Positions 1 through 11,397 of a stretch of 64,000 nucleotides of DNA are shown here, piece by piece. Under the pieces are notes generated by a model that was given only the letters and a program-made list of their open reading frames with translations, was not told the DNA's origin and did not search any database. The stretch covers positions 82,029,786 to 82,093,785 of the forward strand of contig CM076196.1 in NCBI GenBank assembly GCA_038277395.1. Direction: 5' to 3'. Every line of letters starts with the position of its first letter. Position 1 is the stretch's first letter. This stretch comes from Dryocosmus kuriphilus (taxonomy: Eukaryota; Arthropoda; Insecta; Hymenoptera; Cynipidae). The translations under genes and the position numbers were made by a program.

Positions 1-281
1 TAAAATGGGGTAAGAAATCAGAAAACAGCTTTGTTGGTATTTTCTTTAAAATTTTGAACATCCTAGATATTCTATAGTTTCAAATTCTACGAGAGAAATT
101 GAAAGTGGTTAATGGTTGTTACTTACCGTAAGAGCATCCCACTTGTAGCTAAAGTAGCTGAACAAGTTAAGCCATATTAGTATATTAGATTATGTGTTGG
201 GCTACCAAGTGAAGACCGATTTAGAACAGTTTAGTGAGTTTCGAAAGTAAAAATTAGTAGAGATTAACCATAGTAAACCCC
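1..281. other. No gene seen; AT-rich flank of foldback element
   Basis: No coding signal was recognised. The only notable point is that the last nine bases, GTAAACCCC at 273-281, are repeated exactly at 931-939 and are read as the target-site duplication of the foldback element that follows. Confidence 0.5.
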
Positions 282-930
282 GAGCGACCATCAACTGTAC
301 ACCGTACGATTGACAACATGTACTTTTCACAGCAGATGCGAAAAACCCCCATTTTTGACACAAGAAAAGCGCGGTTGTTGGAACTTTCAACAGCAAAACA
401 CAAAATAGAAAAACTTGTGACGTTAATCATCATTATTTTGCATCAAAAATCGTACTTTTGACAACAGCCAGTTTCCAAAAGTACAAAATTTAACAACAGT
501 GATTAACACAATGTTGTTTAAAGTTTCATGATCTACTCCTGATGAAACTTATTAAAATAATATTGTGTGCTGGAAAGGGGGTTGACTGTGTTGTGGATCA
601 TGAAACTTTTAACAGCATTGTGTTAATCGTTACTGTTAAAGTTTGTACTTTCGGAAACTGACTGTTGTCAAAAATACGACTTTTGACGAAAGATAATAAT
701 GATTGTTAAAAAATGTAACATCACAGGTTTTTGTATTGTTTTTTGCTGTTGAAAGTTCCAACAGCCACCCTTTTCTTGCGTCAAAATTTGTACTTTTAAC
801 AGCAGAGCGAACATTCATACTGTCAAAAACTACAGCAACCACACTTTTCTTGCGTCAAAAATGGGGTTTTTTACATCTGCTGTGAAAAGTACATGTTGTC
901 AATCGTAAGGTGTACATTTGGTGCATTCCT
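282..930. mobile_element. Foldback element, family F1 copy 1
   Basis: The two halves are imperfect reverse complements of each other with arms of roughly 300 bases, meeting near 560. The arms share motifs such as TGTACACCGTACGATTGACA near the left end and its complement near the right end. GTAAACCCC sits directly outside both ends (273-281 and 931-939), a perfect 9 bp target-site duplication. No transposase is encoded; short ORFs inside merely read through the palindrome. Nearly full copies lie at 28891-29538 and 46037-46758. A 9 bp duplication plus very long inverted repeats is known for Mutator-like and Foldback elements, so a non-autonomous relative of one of these is my inference. The superfamily is not proven. 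Confidence 0.85.
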
Positions 931-939
931 GTAAACCCC

Positions 940-1830
940 AGGGTATCAAACCGTTGCAGATCATTCTGCTTTTCAACTTGAGATCTAAATGATCCCGTTT
1001 TGCGGATCATGAAATTCATACGACTTCATTCGTATCTGTCGAGTGGCAGTTGCTACTTTTTATTTACTTTTCATTTTTGCAGAAAAATTGTTGAATAATA
1101 TGTTAGAATTTGTTTAAATTTAATAGGAAGTCTTTAAATTACTCATGTTGTTTTCAGACAGGATTGACTGGAGAAGATCCTCGAGGGATTTAAAATTCCG
1201 CGAGTATCAATTGACTGACTCACGGAATTCTTCGAAGAATCTGAAAATCCTCGCAGATTTCCTCGTATAAATCCTGTCCGAAAATAACACTAGGTTTTTT
1301 TTTAACAGGTTAAGTGAAATTTCTCTGCTCTAAATAGTAAATTTAGAAACGGATAGATTTTGTACTACCTTCAAAGGTAATTCAACGCTACAGTACTCAA
1401 AGTGGCAATGTACTATACACACCAAGTTTGTGTAATTTATGAGTCCAGCTCACCCTGTATTCCTTGTTAATTTCCTTATTATTGCCGTAGGAAATAGCTA
1501 TGGTACTTTTAAGTCGAAGGATGACAAAATTTGTAAAAATTGCTAGTCGGTGATAAAACATGCAAGTCATATCTTAAGTTCGTAACTTTTGACAGGTTGA
1601 CGATCTCGAAAATCGGATCATTTTCATTCGCAATTTGCGGGCCAAAGGAATTAAAGCGTTGCATCTCATTTTGATCAAATTTCGGGATCAAACTGATCAA
1701 CTGGGATTTTTATACTAGATAAGTCTATTCTTCCGAAAATGATAATTGAATGTTATAAATAGTCGAGTTTACGATGGTCTCTAGCTAGCTGACAATATTG
1801 AAGCATAATTTGAGGATAACTCCTTGGATA
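940..1830. other. Intergenic, no gene seen
   Basis: There is no convincing coding sequence. A short hairpin at 1151-1284 is described separately. The rest is ordinary AT-rich DNA. Confidence 0.5.
1151..1284. repeat. Short imperfect hairpin
   Basis: TTTTCAGACAGGATT at the left is the near reverse complement of AATCCTGTCCGAAAA at the right, and inner blocks around TCCTCGAGGG and AAATCCTCG also pair. Similar words (ATCCTCGAGAAT, CCGTGAGTATCAATTG) recur around 44160-44220, which suggests a dispersed small inverted-repeat element. No target duplication was identified. Confidence 0.5.
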
Positions 1831-2099
1831 ACTCACAAGGAAGGTACTCCAGATGTCCCTCGCGGATTTGATTCACCCTGATATATGTTGTATTACTCGA
1901 AAAACTAAGCGACATGTACTTTTTTTATCTGCGGAAAAACACTTTAAGAGGGGTGAAACAGCCCCTCAAATATAGGGGTGTCAAGTGACGATTGTATAGT
2001 TTTTATATATAAAAACCAAATTGATTTTGATCAAACCTACTTCAAAAGTTTCTTCGCAATGAAAGATGAATAAGGTAACTTTCTTAACAACAACAAATT

Positions 2100-2620
2100 T
2101 ATGAGGGTAAACCACCCCTAAATATTTTTAAAATTTTGCTGAAAATTGCTAAATTTATAGGAAAAAATGTTTAAAATATATATTTTGCACTTGAGACAAA
2201 AATAAAGTTGCCATGTTTCGCCAAATAAATTTTTTTTAATTAATGGGTTTAGCTACCCCTAAACACTTTTTATTTTGCGTCTATGATAATATATACTTTC
2301 CATACACAAAAAAATTGGGAAAATAGTCTTATAACGAAGGAAATAAAATAAAGTCCATCCTACGTGATTAAAGAATTAAGCGGGGGTAAACTACTCCTAC
2401 ATATTTTTAAAGTTGTGCTGAAAATTGCTAAATTCATAGGAAAAAAATTTTTCAAATAAATATTTTGCACTTGAGACAAAAATCAAATTGACATTTTTCG
2501 CCAAAAATAAATTTTTTTTTTAATTAATGGGGGTAGCTACCCCTAAACACTTTTTATTTTGTGTCTATGATAATATATAGTTTCCATACACAAAAAAATG
2601 GGAAAATATTTTTATAACGA
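2100..2620 (-). repeat. Left-arm tandem repeats, about two units
   Basis: These two units of about 288 bp are the reverse complement of the right-arm units. Each contains the block GGTAGCTACCCCTAAACACT, a TGTCTATGATAATATATA block and ACGAAGG. The array ends directly where the transposase reading frame runs out at about 2622. Confidence 0.7.
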
Positions 2621-2621
2621 A

Positions 2622-3945
2622 GGAATAATAAACATAATTTTTCCAAACTCTAACTATTATTCCTGTTGGAATAATTTTAAAATTTACCATTTTATCGGAG
2701 GGTGTTGCTTCTTCTACTGCAGTTGGGCAATCGCCAGTCCATGAATCAAGGAGTAAAACACTCCTTGGTCCTACATTTGGAAAGTAAATTTCCTCCAAGC
2801 ACGTCTTGAAGTGATCTGCAAATAATAAAACCAATTGTCATTGCTTTCATACAATATTTAATAGAAGTAGATAATGTAATGTTACCTGAGATAAGTTTGT
2901 CCGATTTTGAAGTATTCATGTACATATTACTCGGTCTAGATAATGTCCTCTCTACAGTTGGTTCAAATTTTCCGCTCGGTTCTTTTAGAACTAGAAATAG
3001 AGGTGAAAGAAGTTTCCCGTCAGCAGATATTGGTGGTTGGATAGTGTAACTGTAGGTCGTGGATGAAATAGACTGGACAACGCATTCCACCTTTTTTTAT
3101 CCTTTAACAGCGAAAGTTCTCCCGGAATGAATTTCCAATTTATTGAAAACCACTTTGATCCGAATTAAAAACATTCTGTACTTCAACTTTTGATATCTCT
3201 TGCTTCACACTGGCTACAAATTTATCTGCCTTCATTTTTAACTCGTCGACATTTTCCAGAGTCTTTCTGGTAACGAACTTGTTTATTTTTCTGGAAACTA
3301 TTCTGTGTTTGCTTTTAAATTTAGCAAGCCATGTTCGAGGAGCGCGGAAGCGAAAATCTTTATGGCTATCCTCCTATGTTTGTAATGCCCATCTGTGTAC
3401 ATCTTTATCGTGAACAATTAGCCCGTCATAGACTGCTATTTTGAAATTTTCTAATGTAATTTCACATATCCTAGCAACTTTTTCTTTGTAAGTACCGCCT
3501 TTATGTAGAGTATGGGCCCAAAGTCTTAATTGTTTTACTGAAAGCGCACTTTTCTGGATTTTTGCTGTATACTCTCAAAACTTAAATTTTTCTTCTTTCC
3601 ACTTCTCCAGTATTCGACTGCGCCTAATTTATAGTCGTATGATAGTTCTGCCTCATCTTTTGTGCATCTATCTGTAGGTGAAAAAGGTGGATCAGGAATA
3701 TGGTGTTGAACATCATTCTCTATGATTTGAGCATCTGAATTTTTAAAAGATTCTTGGAAATCTAAGGACTCTTCAATCATTATCTCTACCCCGTTAAATT
3801 CTTCCATGTCATCTAACAAAATTGCTTTAAAATGGTCCTTTAATTCAATTTCCTTAACATTTCTTGAAGCTTCTTTTATATTCAATGCTTGGAATGCGGC
3901 AACCAGTAAATTTATAACATTCAAAGGATTCACTTTCATTTTCAA
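2622..3945 (-). pseudogene. DDE_1 (pogo/Tigger-like) transposase, broken, with intron
   Basis: Read on the minus strand. An N-terminal part (3945-3535) ends in a helix-turn-helix-like stretch (DYKLGAVEYWRSGKKKN). A CENP-B/Tc5-type DNA-binding segment follows (TWLAKFKSKHRIVSRKINK). Then comes the first catalytic aspartate in FNSDQSGF, the core strand ISADGKLLSPLFLVLKEPSG and a second aspartate in SVLLLDSWTGDCP. The third acidic residue is not visible because the C-terminal end has collapsed into VWKNYVYY. A 70 bp GT-AG intron (2816-2885) separates KSDKLIS from DHFKTCLEE; removing it restores the frame. A further acceptor-like CTACAG precedes the first methionine, so an upstream exon may exist. 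Breaks include a TAG near 3375, a frameshift after DQSGF and a stop after the TFAVKG stretch. The protein would have been a nuclear transposase of the IS630-Tc1-mariner superfamily; it cannot be functional now. Confidence 0.8.
2816..2885 (-). other. Spliceosomal intron in the transposase
   Basis: On the minus strand the segment begins GTAACATTACAT and ends TTATTTGCAG, with conventional GT and AG borders and a pyrimidine-rich 3' end. Joining the flanks gives a continuous reading from LIS to DHFKTC, whereas reading through gives unrelated residues. The length of 70 bases is typical for small arthropod introns. Confidence 0.7.
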
Positions 3946-4389
3946 ACCTGTAGAAAGGTTGAAAAATTTTGTTTAAAAGCAATATTGAATATTAAAATAT
4001 AAGTGAAATATCTAAATTAAATTAAGACGTATATATTTTGACACGTTAAAACAAATTTTATATTTTTTAAAGACTTTTCCATATCAGGAGACATCAGAAG
4101 GTATAAAAAATATTTTCTTACTAAATTACTTACTCGATTTAAGAAACTTTAAGATTCTTGATACACTTGATGCTGCGACACTTCGTAATACAGCCAGCAA
4201 CTAATATTGTGGACAGATGTATAAGCATTTATTGTCAGCTATTCTATTATTGTACATTCTGTGTTAAATTTTATCTTGCGAAAGAAACAAGGTGACTAAT
4301 TTACAACAGATAGCATATCATAAAATTAAACAAACTTTGAAAATAATGTGCACGGGATTTAATTATAAAAGTTAATAATGTGAAACAAT

Positions 4390-6560
4390 TTAGGGGTAGT
4401 TACCCCCTTCAAAGCTCTTTTTTCTTAAAAATATGTAAAAACCTTTATCCTGTTTTTGTGGGTAACATATATTTTCTCCGAAATTTTTTTTTCTCGATTT
4501 TAGACTTATTTTTCAATTTATATATAATTGGGGATTGGTTTATCCCCGCGTAATTTTTTAATCATGTTGGATGGACTCTATTTTACTTCCTTCGTTATAA
4601 AATTATTTTCCCAATATTTTTTTTTTGTGTAAGGAAAGTATATATTATCATAGACATAAAATAAAAACTGTTCAGGGGTAGCTGCCCCATTAATTTTTTT
4701 TTAAACATTTTTTTGGCGAAACACGTCAACTTTGTTTTCGTCTGAAGTGCAAAATATATATATTTTTTATTTTTCCCTGTGAATTTAGCAATTTTCAGCA
4801 CAACTTTAAAAATATGTAGGTGTGATTTATCCTCACGTAATTTTGTAATCATTTTGTATGGACTCTATTTTACTTCCTTTGTTATAAAATAAAACTATGT
4901 TCACAATTTTTTTTTGTGTAAAGAAAGTATATATTATCATAGACATAAAATAAAAACTGTTTAGGGGTAGCTGTCCCATTAATTTAAAAAAAAAATTTTT
5001 TGGCGAAACATGTCTTTGTTTCCGTCTGAAGTGCAAAATATATATATTTTTTATTTTCCCCTATGAATTTAGCAATTTTCAGCACAACTTTAAAAATATG
5101 TACGTGTGATTTATCCTCGCGTAATTTTGTAATCATTTTGGATGGACTCTATTTTACTTCCTTCGTTATAAAATAAAACTATTTTCACAATTTTCTTTTG
5201 TGTAAGGAAAGTATATATTATCATAGACATAAAATAAAAACTGTTTAGGGGTAGCTGTCCCATGAATTTAAAAAAAAAATTTTTTTAGCAAAACACGTCA
5301 ACTTTGTTTCCGTCTGAAGTGCAAAATATACATATATTTTTTTTATTTTACTCTATGAATTTAGCAATTTTCAGCACAACTTTAAAAATATGTAGGTGTG
5401 ATTTATCCTCGCGTAATTTTGTAATCATTTTGCATGGACTCTATTTTACTTCCTTCGTTATAAAATAAAACTATTTTCACAATTTTTTTTTGTGTAAGGA
5501 AAGTATATATTTCCATAGACATAAAATAAAAACTGTTTAGGGGTAGCTGTCCCATGAATTTTTAAACAAAATTTTTTTAGCAAAACACGTCAACTTTGTT
5601 TCCGTCTGAAGTGCAAAAATATATATTTTTTTTATTTTTCCCTATGAATTTAGCAATTTTCAGCACAACTTTAAAAATATGTAGGTGTGATTTATCCTCG
5701 CGTAATTTTGTAATCATTTTGGATGGACTCTATTTTACTTCCTTCGTTATAAAATAAAACTATTTTCACAATTTTTTTTTTATGTAAGGGAAAATATATA
5801 TATATTATCATAGACATAAAATAAAAACTGTTTAGGGGTAGCTGTCCCATTAATTTAAAAAAAAATTTTTTTTGGCGAAACACGTCAACTTTGTTTCCGT
5901 CTGAAGTGCAAAATATATATATTTTTTTCCTATGAATTTAGCCATTTTCAGCACAACTTTAAGAATATGTAGGGGTGATTTATTCTCGCGTAATTTTTTA
6001 ATCATGTTGGATGGACTCTATTTTACTTCCTTAGTTATAAAACTATTTTCCCAATTTTTTTTGTATAAGAAAAGTATATATTATCATAGACATAAAATAA
6101 AAACTGTGTAGGTGTAGCTGCCCCATTAATTTTTTTAAAAAATTGTTTGGCGAAACACGTCAACTTTGTTTTCGTCTGAAGTGCAAAATATATATTTTTT
6201 TTTATTGTTCCCTATGAATTTAGCAATTTTCAGCACAACTTTAAAAATATGTAAGGGTGATTTATCCTTGCGTAATTTTCTAATCATGTTGGATGGACTC
6301 TATTTTACTTCCTTCGTTATAAAACTATTTTCCCAATTTATTTTTGTGTAAGGAAAGTATATATTATCACAGACATAAAAGAAAAACTGTTTAGGGGTAG
6401 CTGCCCCATTAATTTTTTTGAAAACTTTTTTTGGCGATACACGTCAGCTTTGTTTTCGTCTGAAGTGCAAAATATATTTTTTTTTATTTTTCCCTATGAA
6501 TTTAACAATTTTCAGCACGACTTTAAAAATATGTAGATGTGGTTTACCCCCATAAAATTT
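4390..6560 (+). repeat. Tandem array of about 288 bp units (right arm)
   Basis: The word ATCATxTTGxATGGACTC occurs at 4561, 4848, 5132, 5424, 5713, 6001 and 6283, giving periods of 287, 284, 292, 289, 288 and 282 bases. Each unit also carries GGGGTAGCTGYCCC, a GGCGAAACACGTCAAC block and TTAGCAATTTTCAGCACAAC. Small ORFs repeated inside (for example around LMGQLPLNSFYFMSMIIY) are by-products of the periodicity and not genes. The array is the right arm of the transposon at 1831-6820. Confidence 0.9.
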
Positions 6561-6995
6561 TTTTTGTTGAGAAAATTAAGTTATTCATCTTTCATCATGA
6601 GGAAACTTTTCCAGTAGGTTTGATCGAAATCAATTATGTTTTTATACACAAAACTATACAATCGACACTTGACACCCCTATCTTTGAGGGGTTGTTTCAC
6701 CTCCGTAGAGTGTTTTTCCGCAGATGAAAAAGATACTGGTAGCTTAGTTTTTTGTCCTCTACAACATATATCAAGATCATTAAAATCCGTGAGGGAAACC
6801 TGGTGTACCTTCCTTGTCAGAATTGATGTAGGTACGAGTAGTTCATTTTTCTAGAAAGCGCTTGGTTTTTAACTTTTTGCTCCTATTTTGAACATTTGTA
6901 ATTTGTAAGATTCTATTTTAAATTTTAAATATTGTTACTATTCTATTTAAAAAAATTGTTTTATGTTCGCTTAGAGATATAGAATTTTTTAAGAC

Positions 6996-7050
6996 TTCTC
7001 GTTCGATCACCGAAGTTAAGCAGCGTTTGGCTCGGTTATACTCGGTGGAA
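6996..7050 (+). pseudogene. 5S rRNA-derived fragment
   Basis: TTCTCGTTCGATCACCGAAG followed by TTAAGCAGCG, a CTCGGTTATACT stretch and GGTGGAAGTCGTACC closely matches the central part of eukaryotic 5S rRNA, including internal promoter sequence. The 5' third and the 3' end are absent, so this is not a functional gene. It may be a stray 5S pseudogene or the head of a 5S-derived SINE; no poly-A tail was seen that would decide. It lies about 170 bases beyond the end of the DDE transposon. Confidence 0.75.
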
Positions 7051-7059
7051 GTCGTACCA

Positions 7060-8505
7060 AATGAGATGTATATATCAGTATTTAAGCTCTCCTTATACTT
7101 TCGAACTAATAGGAAATATTAAAATGTTATTAGTCTTGTCCATCTTCTCTTCTATCTGTCGGTTTTAGACCATATGTTTCATCCTTAAAATAATCGGGGA
7201 TGCCTCCCGATTAACCTACACTAATTTCAAAATCGAGATTCCGAATAATATACTGATTTAAAACTTTAAACAGTATTCTCATATATCATGTCTTCAAGTG
7301 CGTTTATCTAAAACTCTGTAATACTAAATGAATCTAAGGTGACATTTTTAATTGATAAATTTCCATACTTTATTTTTTTTAAAAGATAAAAAAAATGTGG
7401 AATTTCAATTATTTTTATTTCGATTAAACTCTGAAAAAAACTTCGGATTGAAAAAAGTACTTTAAGTATTAACATTTTGAATGCGCTTTAATTCTGGTTT
7501 CTGATGCAGACAAAAAATATTCAAAAGTATTGCTTCGCGTTAAACTTTACCCCGTTGAATGCGAGACTTCATCGTACATACATGCTTCGTAATCAAAAGT
7601 ATTGAATCGTATTTAGTTCAACCGCACTGAACTCAAAAATTTGTATACTTCGCATTAAAACGTATTGTTCACGATAAGTTCATTCGTTCCCAAAAATATC
7701 CAAAAAAAGTAATTGGTGTTAGTGTCGACTAAGGCAATTATTCATTAGATACTAAGAGTGCCAAAGGCCATGTGCTGTGAAAGGATGAAAAAAAGGTTCG
7801 ATGACGATCAAACATATGTATTAAATACATCTTTTCGTTGTAACTGTGATTTCCATTTGTAAAAGTTATTTATTCATTTATAATTTGTTACATAGATCGA
7901 TACATTCAAATTGTCTTATGGATTAATGTATAATTGTGATGAAAAATTGTGGCTAACTTATAGCTCCGACGATCGATTCCTTTTTGTGAGACAATAATCC
8001 ATACGCTCCTGGCGGAATTATCCTGAACTATTGACTCTAAACCTCCTCTCACCCATTCGTATTTAATATCATTCAAATGAATGCGAGCTGTCGCATTAAA
8101 AAGTTTTCCCTTTACTCCAAAATTTCGTCTCATTCAATCGCATTCAGGAGCAGTCAAATGAAAGCGAATTCTCTCATTGAATATGATTCATTAGTTTTAC
8201 CATTTTTGTTCACATTCAGTCGCATTTAAAATTTAGACTTTATATGCGACGTATCGTATTCGAAAGTTTCGGACTCGTCTCCAACGCGAAGTTTCTACAA
8301 AGCAGATTTCACGAGAACATCTCGTGAACGCGAAAAAATATTTTTCAATCTGACGTTTTTTGCAGGGAACCTTTTAATTCTTTACATCTTTAACGTAAAC
8401 TGTGAAATGAATTATAAAATTCAAACCTCATCTGTCAAAATTATTCCTATTCAATTAGTGCTAGATTCAGACTTTCAACATTTTAATTTCAGCTGTATAA
8501 TAATA
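7060..8505. other. Intergenic, no gene seen
   Basis: Stop codons are frequent in all frames. Between about 8040 and 8260 words around ATTCAATCGCATTCA and CATTTGAATGCGA recur in both orientations, suggesting remnants of a small repeat. Nothing else was recognised. Confidence 0.5.
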
Positions 8506-9117
8506 GGGTAAGTGTCCCAATTACTGTGGGTGTACCTATTAATACTGCGTTTTTTTCCCTTGTCAGAATAAACTAAGTATAAATAAATTTCTTTTTCCCA
8601 AAAAATTCATTAAATAAGAATTTACTCAACTCTATATAAAAAAGCTGAAATGTTGTTAAATTAGTTATATGTTCTTAATAAATATTTGAAAAATCAACAT
8701 GCATAAAGTGTGAAAAATCCACCATTTTCCTTCTATTTCATTTAACGGGGTGCTGTTTTTTAAATGACTGTAGATTGATTACACTAACACGTAGCGAAAT
8801 TATTTGTTTTGAAACAGAACACTTGCTTCAATGGAATAAATATTGAAAAACGTTGTAACTTACTTTATTAATAAAAAGATTAAGCTCGCAGCAATACACT
8901 TTAGCTGCGTCAGAGACTTCTTCATCTCTGGGCTGATCGCCACCTAACTTCACTTCGTCCAGTGCTGAGGGGGAAAAAATGGCACGAAACGCATGGTACT
9001 GATCTTACTAATAGATCTTTAAAAACAAACGCTAATTTCCAAATACACTAATGGTGAAAAATTTATTTTGTACGAAGATATTATAAAAAAAAATCTGCTC
9101 ACTTCGTTCGCACATTT

Positions 9118-9240
9118 TCGTCACGCGCTTCGCGCATAGCTCGCTTCGCTCGCAAAATTGAGCGCGCCAAAGGCGCGCGATCTAGTGATCGTCGCGCTTC
9201 GCGCGTCGATATATTTGAGCCTCGCGCTTCGCGCTCGGAT
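9118..9240. repeat. CpG-rich palindromic end of R-family copy a
   Basis: Short overlapping palindromes built on CGCGCTTCGCGCG stand out sharply from the AT-rich surroundings. The same segment type marks the end of other R copies near 12230-12300, 18540-18775, 22855-22990 and 37305-37410. Confidence 0.7.
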
Positions 9241-9939
9241 GTTTTCGGTCCTCGCAATTCGTGCTCAGTTTTCATTACTTGGGTCTTAAACTTTCAAAAC
9301 ACCTACTTTTAATGAAATTATTAAAATTGTATTTTCTTGAAAATTTGAAACAAAATTATTTTACTTAAGGCTCCATCGGCCTTAAGGAATACATTCTCAT
9401 AAAGACACTCGCGCTTCGCGCTCGACAGTCAATTTTTTTAAAATCCATTATCGATTAGTAAAGTTTTTTTGTGATTTTCTAAATTTTAACAATGTATGTT
9501 TTCGATTCTTAAAAGTAAAACGATGAGTCTTATTAAAAATAAGGTGAACAATTCTGCATGTTAGTATTTTCTCGCATCTCGCATAGCTTTGCTGAAAAGT
9601 GGATTTGTTTGTATTTAATAACAAATTTCGCGAATAACTCAAAAAACGTGCGACTTTACAAAAAAATGAAAGAGAGAAAATTTTTAGATCTTTTTGAAGT
9701 GAACAACATATCTTTTGTATCTTGCATAGTTTGGCGGGAAATTTGAATTTTTTATTTTTAATAACGTTTTCTCGATTAAAACAAAAACCTTGCATTTTAT
9801 CAAAAAATGGTTGAAGCAAAATTTCTAGACTTTTTTGAGACAAAAAATTTTACTCTCTACCGTTTTTTTTTTTTGTATCTCGCATAGTTTAGCCGGAAAA
9901 TGGATTTACTGATTTGGTGAAAACAGTTTTTGATGGATA

Positions 9940-10811
9940 AAACCAAAAAAAACCAATAAAAACACACAAAAAATTCAAAAAACCATCAAAACTAACACAC
10001 AAAAAAAAAATAAATAAAATAACAAAAAAATATTAAAAACAAAAATAAAAAGCAAAAAAAAACTACAACAAAAAAAAAAAATTAAAAAAAACAAAAACCA
10101 ACAAATAATACAGACAAAAAAAAACAAAAAAAATAATAAAAAAAAAAAAAACAACATTCAAAAAAAAAAAAAAAACCATTATTAAAAAAAAATACATGAA
10201 CAAAAAACACACAATATAAACAAATAATAACAAAAACACATAAAAAAAAAAATATATAAAAAAAACAAAAAATAATTAATAAAAAAAAAAAAAACAAACA
10301 AAAAAAAAAAAAAAAAAACAAAAAATATACAAAAAAACAATAAAAAAAAAAAATAAAAACAAAAACAATAAAAAACCATAAAAAAAATAGACACACACAA
10401 AAAAATTCAAGAAAAAAAAAACAAAAAATAAAAAAACATAAAAAACAACATAAAAGAAAAAAAAAAAAACAAAAAAACTATAAAAAATTTATAATAAACA
10501 AAATATAACGACAAACACCCTAAATAAAAAAATAAAATACATAAAACAGATTAAAAATCAAAAAAAAATTATAAAAAAACAAAATATAATTCAAAATAAA
10601 CAAAAAACAAAATTAAAACAAAAAATTACCATAAACTAATTATATAAAAATAAAAAAACAAAACAAATAAATTTAAAAAAATAAACATAAAAAATAAATA
10701 AAAAAAAAAAAAAAAAAACAAAAATTATATAAAAAAAAATAATAAAAAAAAAAACTAAAACTTATAAAAAAAGAATTAATAATAGAATTATTAAAAAAAA
10801 AAAAAACAAAA
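9940..10811. repeat. A-rich, almost G-free block inside R copy a
   Basis: About 870 bases consist almost only of A with scattered C and T; I count roughly ten G. It begins at GATGGATAAAACCA and ends before CCGTTGGTCAAA, which are adjacent in other R copies (for example 12910-12935). It therefore sits at one point within the repeat. Reading frames on the minus strand here encode poly-phenylalanine and are artefacts of composition. It may be a real A-rich expansion or a failed consensus of a hard-to-read run. Confidence 0.85.
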
Positions 10812-11058
10812 CCGTTGGTCAAAATTGTCTGGTTAACAAACTCGTCCTTACTTTTTACGCTTTTTAAAGAATCCGATTAGTGTGTTCACAGGCTACAAAA
10901 CGCGACAACGACAACGAAAACGTCGACAACGCCAACAGACACCAACGTAAAACATGTTTTCTCGGATTCAGGGGGTCACGAAACATGGAGATTTCATGAA
11001 ATCCGCGAAAGTCAGTTTTCACATGAAACTAATACCTTCTCATTGAGATGAGAATGTA

Positions 11059-11397
11059 AAAACAAGAAATTCACTTTTTACATTCTCATCTCAATGAGAG
11101 TTATAAAACAGAATTGTTCACCTTGGAAAGACCTTCAAATTTGCTGAAGACTATTTCCTGATAAAACGCATAGTTTATTAATGAAACGTATCATATGGTT
11201 GTTTTAATAAAAAAATGCATTTTTTTACAGGTAATAAAAAGTTTTTAAACTTATTGAAAAATCTGCCCGATACTCAGGCGCATTCTCATCACGTTTCTCG
11301 CGCTCACCAATCAATGAAAGTATATCCAAAACGTGAATTTTTTTTTAGTTTAAAATTTTTTACATTGTTTGGCTGAAAAATGCAATTTTTATTATTA
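11059..11397. repeat. Spacer inverted relative to 12304-12520
   Basis: CATTCTCATC inverted pairs at 11041-11100 and a block around ATCTGCCCGATACTCAGGCG (11263-11290) match the reverse complement of 12328-12370. R copy b therefore sits in the middle of a larger inverted arrangement. Confidence 0.6.

Larger units (their letters stand above)
1831..6820. mobile_element. Long-TIR DDE transposon with satellite-like arms
   Basis: The outer left segment (1831-2100) is an inverted match to the outer right segment (about 6560-6820). Both contain ACAAGGAAGGTAC or its complement, ATATATGTTGT, TCTGCGGAAAAACACT and a TAGGGGTGTCAAGTG block. Inside each arm is a tandem repeat of about 288 bp: about two units on the left (2100-2620) and about seven on the right (4390-6560), in opposite orientation. 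Between the arms lies a broken minus-strand DDE transposase (2622-3945). The exact termini and target duplication were not resolved, so each end is uncertain by tens of bases. The unequal unit number suggests tandem expansion or contraction after insertion. Confidence 0.75.
9092..11058 (+). mobile_element. R-family repeat, copy a, split by A-rich block
   Basis: Starts with the CpG-rich palindromic end (variants of GCGCGCTTCGCGCG and GCGCGCCAAAGGCGCGCG, 9118-9240). It continues through about 150 bp monomers with words such as CGCATAGTTT and CGTTTTCTCGATTAAAAC, and ends with CTTCTCATTGAGATGAGAAT. The stretch before 9940 and after 10811 joins into the usual family sequence, so the intervening A-rich block is an insertion or expansion. 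No protein is encoded. Confidence 0.75.

Noticed and set aside
4833..5883. Repeated small protein family in the 288 bp array
   Set aside because: Near-identical minus-strand frames appear because the DNA repeats. Frame ends vary with indels and there is no start or codon constraint.
4390..6560. CRISPR-like array
   Set aside because: The units are 288 bp and contiguous without unique spacers, and the DNA is eukaryotic.
9975..10400. Minus-strand open frames rich in phenylalanine
   Set aside because: They arise only from the A-rich, stop-poor composition of the 9940-10811 block and have no protein-like composition.
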